20,709 bases of DNA from Guillardia theta CCMP2712 (Eukaryota; Cryptophyceae; Pyrenomonadales; Geminigeraceae): the NCBI RefSeq assembly GCF_000315625.1, contig NW_005434371.1:1-20709 (forward strand). The letters run 5' to 3'. A model generated the notes under the pieces. It ran no database searches, was not told where the DNA came from, and saw only the letters and a program-made list of their open reading frames with translations. Positions 8,653 to 15,889 of the stretch are shown piece by piece (position 1 is the stretch's first letter; every line of letters starts with the position of its first letter). Made by a program: the position numbers and the translations under genes.

Positions 8653-8766
8653 CCGAAGCCCCCACCCCCACCCCCTGTCCTAGCCCACCCCACAACCCTC
8701 GCCTCCCCCGCAGCCAGCTAGGAAACGGAGGCTGCTGTCACAGGCTCGCCTCAGAGAGGGAGCTGA
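8653..8766. repeat. Central block, direct-repeat copy 2
   Basis: Second copy of the block at 6929-7039. At the corresponding left-arm place the sequence runs uninterrupted from TTGTTCCTTCCTGT to GACAGCAACCTCGG, so the left arm is the empty site. The inserted segment has weakly inverted ends (GTCGGGGCTCC and GGGAGCTGAC). This suggests a short MITE-like insertion, or a copy made by the same event that created the palindrome. Confidence 0.8.
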
Positions 8767-8790
8767 CGGCAACCTCGGGGGGTAGTGGGG

Positions 8791-8797
8791 TATATAT
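8791..8797 (+). promoter_or_regulatory. TATA box on the right arm (copy of the probable RWP-RK promoter)
   Basis: GGGGTATATATGCAGC mirrors the left-arm box. On this side the RWP-RK gene is absent, and the next plus-strand reading frame is the small secreted protein at 9344. The box may therefore drive that gene or nothing. Confidence 0.35.
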
Positions 8798-9343
8798 GCA
8801 GCAGGGAGGGCTCGGGAAGCAGGCCTGCGCACAGCGAGCAACTCAAAGGACATCTGAACCTTGTTGGCTTCCGCCTTGACCAACTCCGACGAGCAGCCTG
8901 CACTTGTACCTTTTTGTGCTCCCGTGCCTCTACCTCCCCAGATCGATTCCACCCAGACCCAGCGCTCAGGCTAGAGGCTCGCAGGCCCGAGGGGACACGG
9001 GCGGAACGTGGGCCCCGGCCGAGTTTGAGTCCGATCACTGATTAGGGACTTATGCAACAGAGGTCTTTTCGATGGAAGCAACAGGCAATCGTTCTATGAA
9101 ACTTGAGGTCTCCCTACCCCTCCATTCCTTCTCCGGCAGACCTCGGCCATCGCCCTCGCCTCCTGCTCCCCTTGTCGTCTGAGAAACCTTTTAGTCAACA
9201 GATCAGTCAGTAGTGATTTTCAACACCCTTTCGGAAAATTGTCTTTTTTTTTCCACGCGACCCCCACCCCCACCTCAATCTGACCCCTCCTTCTCCCTGT
9301 TGGGGCACAGTAACTACGGGGGTACCTTTCGCGGCTCTTGACA

Positions 9344-9667
9344 ATGCACAACATCCTCGTTCCTTCCTCCTTCGCCGTCCTCCTTGGCGGCGCCGCCTTC
9401 AACGCTGCTGGATACAACAGCGGTCCCGGTGTCTACGAGTGGAAGGCTGGAGGAAGCGGAGACAAGGCCTTCTGCAAGGCCAACATGAGCGGGTCCCCCA
9501 ACGACGAGATCTTCTGGGAGTACCCTGTCTGCAGGAGGTACAGCACAAACTTCAGCGAGTGGGACGACCTGGACTCAAGCATCTTCAACTTCAAGTCAAT
9601 CACTACGCCTGTCGACCCCAGCTACGTCGACGACTGGCTCTACAATGTCGGAAACGGCATCTACTAG
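9344..9667 (+). CDS. Small putatively secreted or organelle-targeted protein
   Basis: A 107-codon frame starting at the ATG in TTGACAATGCACAAC. The first ~22 residues (MHNILVPSSFAVLLGGAAFN) are hydrophobic and Ala-rich, like a signal peptide with possible cleavage after AAG. The mature part is acidic, rich in aromatic residues, Gly and Ser, and has two Cys (FCKANMSG and YPVCRRY) that could pair. The C-terminus is YVDDWLYNVGNGIY. Codon use is strongly C-ending, like a real expressed gene. I do not recognise the family. It begins 162 bp to the right of the end of the inverted repeat. Confidence 0.6.
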   Translation: MHNILVPSSFAVLLGGAAFNAAGYNSGPGVYEWKAGGSGDKAFCKANMSGSPNDEIFWEYPVCRRYSTNFSEWDDLDSSIFNFKSITTPVDPSYVDDWLYNVGNGIY

Positions 9668-9765
9668 TTCACCACTGCGTCCTGAGCTCTCCGAGGAGGA
9701 AGGGTGTTGTACTTGTTTCTGTTCCTAACAAACTTGGCTTCACCCTTCTTGATCATCTCCCCTGT

Positions 9766-9794
9766 CGCTCTCTGTCTCTGTCTCTGTCTCTGTC

Positions 9795-9839
<45 letters not shown>
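9766..9839. repeat. TCTG / CTCTGT microsatellite
   Basis: A run of CTCTGT units merges into about eleven CTGT units, downstream of the small secreted-protein gene and probably in its 3' untranslated region. Confidence 0.92.
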
Positions 9840-10508
9840 ACTGCAACCTGTAGCTGTCAGACATCAAGTCCCTCTAGCTCAGGGCGACATCAACTTCATT
9901 GTCCTGCACATCGTACGTGGTACTTGGATAGTTGTAGGCTACATCAACTGAAGGACAGCAATCCTTGTGAGGAGACGAGCAGATGGAGTATGCCTCCGAG
10001 CCCGTGAGCTGGCGATTTCGAGCCTGCAGAGCTTCGAAAGTATACAGTTGAGTCAGGGCTGTCAGTGTGATTCATTCACGGGAGTAGATTGATGGAGGAG
10101 GTTTCTCTCTCGCAGCAGTTTCGAGAACTTCTTACTTCATTGGGAGCATCATCGTATCGTGCGCCAGGTGACCGTACGAATCCCAACGCTACATGGTTAT
10201 GGGATCAGGTCCATTTGAGTGGAGCTGTGCACTTACGGTGCGCACCCCGTCTGACATGACGGTCACGGTAGCCGCAAGTGCAAGCGGGTCAACGGGGGAG
10301 AGGGGGAGGAGGGGGGAAACGCGACGTGCGACAGGCTTGACCCTGGCGGTCGGGGAGGACCAAGAAGGCTGATGATGAGTTTGCCATCACTCAGCATTTT
10401 GTCAATCTCGTTGACGAGCAGGTGTTTGATGCTTGTGTGCCCTTAGAATCATCGCTCTAGGATTACATACCGGCGATCCCTCCGTCCTTGAAACGCGTAG
10501 GAAAAGTT
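9840..10508. other. Region without a supported gene
   Basis: No frame of useful length. One short plus-strand stretch ending at a TAG near 10460 (KADDEFAITQHFVNLVDEQV) looks protein-like, but it has no start and could be an exon or gene remnant. Nothing else is recognisable. Confidence 0.45.
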
Positions 10509-10646
10509 ACCAGCACAAGTTTTTGGTAGTGATGCCTAGATTGTGCTGATAACTTTTCAAATATCGTGTGATAGATAGATTGTACTGAAAATTTTCCAGC
10601 ACAATTCGAGTGATAGCTAGATTGTGCTGTAAATGTTTTAGAGTGA
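10509..10646. repeat. Array of AATTGTGCT-type motifs before a TATA-like sequence
   Basis: Motifs seen: CCAGCACAAG at 10511, TAGATTGTGCTGATAAC at about 10528, TAGATTGTACTGAAAATTTT at about 10576 with inverted partner CCAGCACAATTC, and TAGATTGTGCTGTAAATG at about 10619. Each has a TTGTGCTG core followed by an A-rich then T-rich stretch. A TATA-like GACTATATGAATG follows at 10656-10668. The same core and palindromic arrangement is found in the left-arm insertion at 6833-6902. A transcription-factor binding cluster or remnants of a repeated element are both possible. Confidence 0.65.
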
Positions 10647-10762
10647 CGGCTGAGGGGGGACTATATGAATGAACCTCTTTCGCAAACTCGACCCAAGGCA
10701 CGCAGATGACAGACGCCTTTGAAAACTTTTGAAGGCATGATCATCTGAACAGCAAGGATGTT

Positions 10763-11061
10763 GACATAGGACGGGAGTTGCATCAAGTGTGTTGCTGGAA
10801 AACAGGCGCCATGCACGGTTGAATGACCTTGCCAATTGGTGTACGGAGGGGGAATGCAAAGATTTGGATAAAGATATACGTCGGGAGCTCTACTTCATTC
10901 ACATTGAGAAGATTATCTATTGCCGGCTGTATGGATCAACGGAGGAGCTCGAGACTGCTCTCACTGTGGCACGTAAGTATGCTCGCATCTATGCAGGTGT
11001 TGACAAACTGGACCTAGACATGCTCATGTGTCTCTTTCCCGATGCTCATGTAGGATACTGA
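10763..11061 (+). CDS. Orphan short reading frame, perhaps an exon or gene remnant
   Basis: The open frame has no good early ATG. It follows an acceptor-like GTTGACATAG and encodes a compact, helical, Cys-containing sequence (ANWCTEGECKDLDKDIRRE, then YFIHIEKIIYCRLYGSTEEL and ARKYARIYAGVDKLDLDM), ending with TGA. Amino-acid composition looks like a real protein. In front of it a short ATG frame starts at 10708 but stops after 8 codons. It may be the 3' exon of a gene or a broken copy driven by the TATA-like sequence at 10656. Family not recognised. Confidence 0.35.
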
Positions 11062-11416
11062 GTTTCTCGTTCCATCAAGGGTTTGCGTCTTCCAAGCACG
11101 AGACAGCCTCTCGCGTCCGGGCCCCCGGGGCCGGGCTGATCGCCGTCCAAGTGCAGCAGGATCACCAACTCAAGTACCAACCGATCTCAACCTCCCCGCT
11201 CTAGCCATGGAAGTGCAATCCATGATCGACGCGGAGCACGCGTCCATATTCCCTTCATGCGCCTCTCATCGCAAATGGACATCTCCACCGTCTAGACCTG
11301 CCCAGGACACGCCGACGGCCCTCTGCTTCCCTAGTCAGTTGCCCCTTGCCAGCGCTACCATGCGACCCCTGCAAGGCAGTCATCCAGCTACACTGCTTCA
11401 TCATGTCCGCACCTGA
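11062..11416. other. Intergenic region, no gene supported
   Basis: Contains a GC-palindromic patch (CGGGCCCCCGGGGCCGGG near 11117) and a 69-codon plus-strand frame from an ATG at 11207, which I do not consider supported because it has low-information Ser/Pro/His content. Part of it should be the 3' untranslated region of the Cys/His-repeat gene. Confidence 0.45.
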
Positions 11417-12256
11417 TCAGCTCCTTGCCTGCTTGTACCTGCTGCTCCCTCCCCCGCATCCCTTGCATACCGATCGCTGCTGTCCGTGCTCGCATATGCT
11501 GCTGCCCCCGCATCCCTTGCATTTCGATCGGACCCGCCCGTGCTCGCATATGCTCCCGCCCCCGCAGTCCTTGCATTGCGATCGGACCCGCCCGTGCTCG
11601 CATATGCTGCTGCCCCCGCATCCCTTGCATACCGACCGGACCCGCCCGTGCTCGCATATGCTGCTGCCCCCGCATCCCTTGCACCTCGATCGCTCTCGCC
11701 CGTGCTCGCATATGCTGCTGCCCCCGCATCCCTTGCATACCGACCGGACCCGCCCGTGCTCGCATATGCTCCCGCCCCCGCATCCCTTGCATACCGATCG
11801 CTGCTGTCCGTGCTCGCATATGCTGCTGCCCCCGCATCCCTTGCACCTCGACCGGACCCGCCCGTGCTCGCATATGCTGCTGCCCCCGCATCCCTTGCAT
11901 ACCGACCGGACCCGCCCGTGCTCGCATATGCTCCCGCCCCCGCATCCCTTGCATACCGATCGCTGCCGCCCGTGCTCGCATATGCTGCTGCCCCCGCATC
12001 CCTTGCACCTCGACCGGACCCGCCCGTGCTCGCATATGCTGCTGCCCCCGCATCCCTTGCATACCGACCGGACCCGCCCGTGCTCGCATACACCCCTTCC
12101 TTTCCTTCTCTTCTCTATGTCTCCATCGACCATACCTTCCTCTTCTCGTTCCTCTCTCGTCTTGCCTGATCCCTCCAGCCTCCTCCTCTTGCTCGACCTG
12201 CCGCTGCCGTCTACCGTCATGGCTTTCCACCTGTGCTCAGACTTCATCCCCCTCAT
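11417..12256 (-). CDS. Cys/His tandem-repeat protein (CEHGR-x-RS-x-CK-x-CGG repeats)
   Basis: A 279-codon frame from the ATG at 12256 to the TGA at 11417. The N-terminal ~65 residues are basic and acidic with a likely nuclear localisation signal (SSKRRRLEGSGKTREERE). Twelve 18-residue repeats follow, each with the form ICEHGRVRSVCKGCGGSS. The spacing Cys-x-His-x6-Cys-x2-Cys is the same in every unit, which suggests one zinc ion per unit. Variable positions are limited to V/Q/E after HGR, V/R/Q/K after RS, and S/G near the end. The C-terminus is short and basic (RYKQARS). Repeats of this kind occur in multicopy proteins of several algae and oomycetes, but I know of no established function. Because the array is a multiple of three and GC-rich, all frames stay open; this one was chosen because of its invariant Cys and His residues. 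Confidence 0.75.
   Translation of the reverse strand: MRGMKSEHRWKAMTVDGSGRSSKRRRLEGSGKTREEREEEGMVDGDIEKRRKGRGVCEHGRVRSVCKGCGGSSICEHGRVRSRCKGCGGSSICEHGRQRSVCKGCGGGSICEHGRVRSVCKGCGGSSICEHGRVRSRCKGCGGSSICEHGQQRSVCKGCGGGSICEHGRVRSVCKGCGGSSICEHGRERSRCKGCGGSSICEHGRVRSVCKGCGGSSICEHGRVRSQCKDCGGGSICEHGRVRSKCKGCGGSSICEHGQQRSVCKGCGGGSSRYKQARS
11444..12091. repeat. 54-bp tandem repeat, twelve units
   Basis: Each 54-bp unit encodes one 18-residue Cys/His repeat on the minus strand. Variants follow a rough three-unit order (VRSV, VRSR, then QRSV with GGGS), giving a higher-order period near 162 bp in much of the array. Confidence 0.92.
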
Positions 12257-12381
12257 ACGCCATCCTCGGTCAATGAATGAGCGGGGACGAGGGGGCCCTC
12301 CCTGAAGGGTCGTGCATGCTCAGCGAGCTGGCGGCTTTCAAGGAGAAGGAGAAGGGGAGGAGCGTCAGACAGGCGGTGAGA

Positions 12382-12573
12382 CCTGCAGCCGCTCTTACCT
12401 CGATGCCATGTCATGCTGACCTGCAGCCGCCGCTCTTACCTTGATGCCATGTCATGCTGGCCTGCAGCCGCTCTTACCTTGATGCCATGTCATGCTGGCC
12501 TGCAGCCGCTCTTACCTTGATGCCATGTCATGCTGACCTGTAGCCGCTCTTACCTCGATGCCATGTCATGCTG
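12382..12573. repeat. 38-bp minisatellite with a splice-donor-like sequence in every unit
   Basis: Five units of CCTGCAGCCGCTCTTACC + TCGATGCCATGTCATGCTGG type (38-41 bp). On the minus strand every unit contains ATCGAGGTAAGAG or ATCAAGGTAAGAG, close to the donor consensus, and GGCTGCAGG, acceptor-like, about 15-20 bp later. No gene can be assigned to it with confidence. Confidence 0.88.
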
Positions 12574-13421
12574 GCGAGTTGTAACGCGTTTCTGCAGAAC
12601 GATTGCTGGTACTCGGGGATTGGAGGACTAGCAGAATTCTTTTAAGAGACCTCTCCGAGGCTCAATCACAGCTTCAAGGTGAGCCCCCTTACCGCCCAAG
12701 TGATCCAACTTTTTGACTTCTTGTGAAGAAGATGATCAATCGTCTCTTTCCTGGAGCTCAACGAACGCAAATGCTCTGATCTTTTCCTGACTGGTCCGTC
12801 GAGCTCTGTGCAAGTCGTTGATGTCTGATTTTTTAAAATCCCAGGATGTATCCAGAAAAGCATAAGAGCTTCATTCAGCAGGTAGATGTTGTTGCAAGGG
12901 AATATGCTTGGTTTGCTTACCATCATCAAGGTGGAGAATGGCGATTACTCAGGATCTACCGGCGACTCGTCAACCGATCCAGAGACATCAAAAGATTCTT
13001 GTGTTTCTGCACCCGTTGTCTTTCTTTAAGCTTGGACGCTTTGAAGATCATCTCAATCAGAGCTTCTCTCCTTGGTTTTGACGTTGCCGTCGATTACTCC
13101 GAATGATTGTGTCTAGGGAAAGTGCTTGTCCGTTTTTGCATCCTGTTCACGTGAGATGGAGTTATATCGACATGACGAGAATAATAAATCCTCTATGACA
13201 AAGCTTGATACTTGATGATTTCTCTCGACAGAGACAGAATTTCTCATGAGAAGCCTGAGGCAGTCGCCTTCATGCTGTACTCCTCATCATACCTCCTCTA
13301 TTGCTGTGACCGTGACCGGGTGGCACATCGGGCCCGCCGGCCATCGGACTCCCGGTCATCGGATAAAAAGCTTACGGTCATCAGTATCGTCAGGGATACG
13401 TTGAGTCGCCCAGTACCAGGC
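12574..13421. other. Region with possible small plus-strand exons, no gene established
   Basis: Short coding-like pieces on the plus strand end in good donors: before GTGAGC at 12679 (RDLSEAQSQLQ) and before GTAGATG at about 12882. A Ser/Asp/Thr-rich piece at about 12931-13028 (NGDYSGSTGDSSTDPETSKD) ends in a stop. They could be the 3' half of a gene whose start I cannot find. The last ~300 bp should hold the promoter of the lumen-protein gene. Confidence 0.35.
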
Positions 13422-14497
13422 ATGGCTGGCAGGCGCCTGTTGCACGTTGGGCTCCTGATCGCTGCCATAGAGACATGCAGGGGCTGGTCAGCACCGCAGC
13501 CTCTCAGAGCTCACGCTGGATCCCCTCCTCGTCACCGATGCCTCCTCCCTCGCGTCTCCATGTCAACAGAGCCGAACAGCAACCTGGCTCTCGACCGACG
13601 ATCACTGCTGGCGCTTGGGATCTCACTTGCTTTCCTGCCTGGAAAGCTGCAAGCTGCCATCCCCTCGCAGGAAGAATACAACGTGGGAAGCGGAACAGTG
13701 GTCAGAGCCAAACAATCAAACAGGGAGGTTAGGAAGGAATTCAAAGCCCCACCTGCTTCAAAGGAAGAGGCCGTGGAAACGCTGAAGGATGCAGAACGCC
13801 TGGTCGATTCTCTGAGCGAGTATGCAAAGAACATGGCATGGGATGATGTAGGACTGGATTGTCTGTAGAATTCTTTGATTGACGGCCTCACAGATTCGGG
13901 CAGAAATGCTGACTGCACCCCTTGCAAACCAGAAGTTCTCAAAGCCTGACAGACCAGCCATCTTGTTCTTGTCTTTCTTCGGGTAAGAAATGTCTGGCGA
14001 TCGAACCTGCACCTCATCTCATGATACCATTTCAGCTTCAAGTCGGAGAAGGAGTTGATGACGGTCATGAAAATCGACAAGAAAGCAGCCACTAGGATCG
14101 AGAAACTAAGGTCTTGTGCTACCCCAGGTTGATTCACTCGTGTGAATTTCTCTACAGGAAGGATGCTTCTCTTACCTTGATGGAGCTCGCTGAATTTGCA
14201 TTCACAAATCGTGTTGTATTCTTTAATGAGGAGGACAAGAGGTGATTGTTGGCACTCACATGCCATGTGACCCTCCCTCTGAGCTCGCAATGTCTCGAGG
14301 GACGTTTGATCGCAAAGGACTAATTCATTGATAGGACTGTAGCTGAACTTTCTGAAAAGAACTTGCAAGTCGATCTCGACGAGGCTCTCCGACTCATTCA
14401 AGATTCGAAGGTGAGATGTTCATCAGCAACCTATCTGTCTCACACGCTTCGTCAGGAGCGAATCCAAGAAATCATTCAATCTCTTTCTGCTGCTTAA
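13422..14497 (+). CDS. Nuclear-encoded thylakoid-lumen protein, perhaps PsbQ-like
   Basis: Six exons: 13422-13847, 13894-13982, 14036-14110, 14158-14241, 14335-14410 and 14456-14497, with introns of 45-93 nt. All phases agree, giving 263 residues. The N-terminus is layered: a hydrophobic ER-type signal (LLHVGLLIAAIETCRGW), a basic Ser/Pro-rich transit-like part, then a twin-arginine thylakoid signal (LDRRSLLALGISLAFLPGKL) ending near LQAA. That order is what is expected for import into a complex plastid and on to the lumen by the Tat pathway. The mature part is predicted all-helical and charged (ASKEEAVETLKDAERLVDSL; WDDIRAEMLTAPLA; ...QVDLDEALRLIQDSKERIQE), compatible with a four-helix bundle as in PsbQ/PsbQ-like subunits of photosystem II. 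That family call is tentative. Several frames extend upstream of 13422, but this ATG places the signal at the terminus. Confidence 0.8.
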
Positions 14498-14586
14498 TTT
14501 TTACACGTTGAGGGATGAAGAACTTAATATTCAAGTGAGATTCTGCACGGCGAAATAACCATTCATAAGAGCTACAGCAACAAACG

Positions 14587-15299
14587 TTAGTTAGGCTTTC
14601 TTGACCTCTCGTAGCGTCTAACCTGCGAATCGTCTTGAAGGCTCGCTATCCAAACATCGTTGGGCATTCTGTCGCTCTTGTAGCTTATATTGGATAAATT
14701 TACATGGTCGTCAAACGGACTCGCGTCCTTTGTTGCTGATGGAGTGATCAGCGTCAACAGCATGCCAGGAAAGCGAGAGGAGATTTACCTACTATGCGAC
14801 TTACTCCATTACTTCTTGGACTGTAATATTGTTGTTGTGAACTTCTCCTCCTCAACAACATCACTTCGTTCAATAAGTTACAGGTTTCCTGGTCGAGCTT
14901 CTCATATGCTATATCGAAAGGCAGCTTTCCAGCTTTGTTGACGCAGTGTACACTTGCGCCGTGGGTTAACAGGTGTTTCACACATTCCTTTGACCCTTGT
15001 GAACACGCCTTGTGCAGAGCCGTGTTTCCGTATTCATCTGCAGCGTTGAACCATCACTGCCACTGCCAGAGAGCTACTTGCATCTCAGTCTTACCTGCCC
15101 AATTCAGGTCCAGCAGTTCGTCGCGGTCCAGGAGCAGGCAATGAAGAGTTTTCGAGTCTCCAGCAGCGGCAGCTCTGTGCAAGGAGAAGCAGACTTTCCT
15201 TCGCTTCGTCTCTTCCTCTGTCATGCTCGAAGTCTCTCTCTGCATCGACCCGCCGCCGCCACCACCACCACCACACGAACTCGGACAAGCATTGCCCAT
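14587..15299 (-). CDS. Ankyrin-repeat protein with N-myristoylation-type start
   Basis: Exons 15299-15095, 15037-14805 and 14727-14587 are joined by GT-AG introns of 57 and 77 nt in compatible phases; the total is about 192 residues. The start MGNACPSSCGGGG fits N-myristoylation (Gly2) plus palmitoylation (Cys5, Cys9) and suggests membrane attachment. Two to three ankyrin repeats follow: FSLHRAAAAGDSKTLHCLLL, then across the first splice DEYGNTALHKACSQGSKECV with KHLLTHGASVHCVNKAGKLP FDIAYE. The splice restores the canonical GNTALHKA core, which supports it. The third exon (DASPFDDHVNLSNISYKSDR onward) is less certain; without it the frame stops at 14754. Ankyrin repeats bind other proteins; the partner is unknown. 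The gene is convergent with the lumen-protein gene, with 3' ends about 90 bp apart. Confidence 0.75.
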
Positions 15300-15889
15300 T
15301 CCGATCCGTGTCCTGCTACGTAGGGTGGGGTAGTATATTTTATATTCAGATACGGGTATTTGTTATGTATCATTAGGTGGTAGGGGTACTTTAAGTACCG
15401 GTAGTACATCGGAGTATGTCATGTTTTTTACTAAACAATTTTACTCATCACAGGTTTAGTCAACAGTTCAGGTGTATGGTAGCGTCGGGGGTAGTGGCAT
15501 GATAAAATGGGGGTAGCCTTCAAGGGGGGTGGTGACGGTACCCCTTCAGATGCATCTGGCATGGCGCCCCAGCCAAGAGCAGAGGAAAGAGCAGATCAGA
15601 TGCGAGATGAGCGAGAAACGACGAGCATGGAAGGGAGGAGTATCAGGAGCAAGATGGATAGCGCTAGCAATAATGAGATCGAGAGCAGTAACAAGAGCGA
15701 TAGGGGAAGCAAACTCTAGAGCCATGTGAAAGAAGAGCACAAGAGTTTGTTTTGGGAACAAAGAATCACGAGGTGGGATAGAGAGCAAGAGCTGGAGGTG
15801 AAACGAGGAGGACAGGGAGGAGAACAGTGACAAGCTTCGAGAGATGATGCAAGTCTGAAACATTTTGGCAGGGATTTCTTTCCCCCGAG
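15300..15889. other. Intergenic region between divergent genes
   Basis: Lies between the ankyrin gene (minus) and the RasGAP-like gene (plus). It is AT-rich around 15330-15450 and purine-rich towards 15880. Frames found here on both strands are low-complexity Arg/Glu or Ser/Leu sequences that I do not support as genes. It should contain both promoters, but no clear TATA box is seen. Confidence 0.5.

Larger units (their letters stand above)
4919..9182. mobile_element. Candidate palindromic primase module (two ~2-kb inverted arms)
   Basis: Two inverted arms, 4919-6922 and 7062-9182, surround a unique centre of about 140 bp. Each arm contains a TATA box, one 437-codon primase-like gene and a second TATA box further out. 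Tips read TCAGACGACAAGG inward from both sides. Flanking hexamers differ (GGACAG left, GAAACC right), so no target-site duplication is visible and no transposase or integrase is present. It may be a non-autonomous or decayed mobile or viral-derived module, a local inverted duplication, or a misassembly. Calling it mobile is inference. Confidence 0.4.
7062..9182. repeat. Right arm of the large inverted repeat
   Basis: Inverted copy of 4919-6922. Private to this arm are a CT-rich 90-bp insertion (8535-8624), a copy of the central block (8653-8766) and a GC-rich insertion at about 8952-9006. Similarity stops abruptly after CTTGTCGTCTGA at 9182, where unrelated sequence leading to the small secreted-protein gene begins. 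Confidence 0.93.

Noticed and set aside
4913-9188. Target-site duplication at the palindrome ends
   Set aside because: Flanking hexamers GGACAG and GAAACC do not match in direct orientation, so a classical cut-and-paste insertion is not supported.
11346-12305. Long plus-strand and alternative minus-strand frames across the 54-bp repeat array
   Set aside because: A repeat unit divisible by three leaves every frame open. Only the frame with invariant Cys/His ligands and a known repeat type is convincing.
11444-12573. CRISPR-like array
   Set aside because: The repeats are contiguous without unique spacers, one array is coding, and the genome is eukaryotic.
15507-15863. Arg/Glu-rich plus-strand and Ser/Leu-rich minus-strand frames upstream of the RasGAP-like gene
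   Set aside because: Composition is that of purine-rich DNA and no motif, splice continuity or homology pattern is visible.
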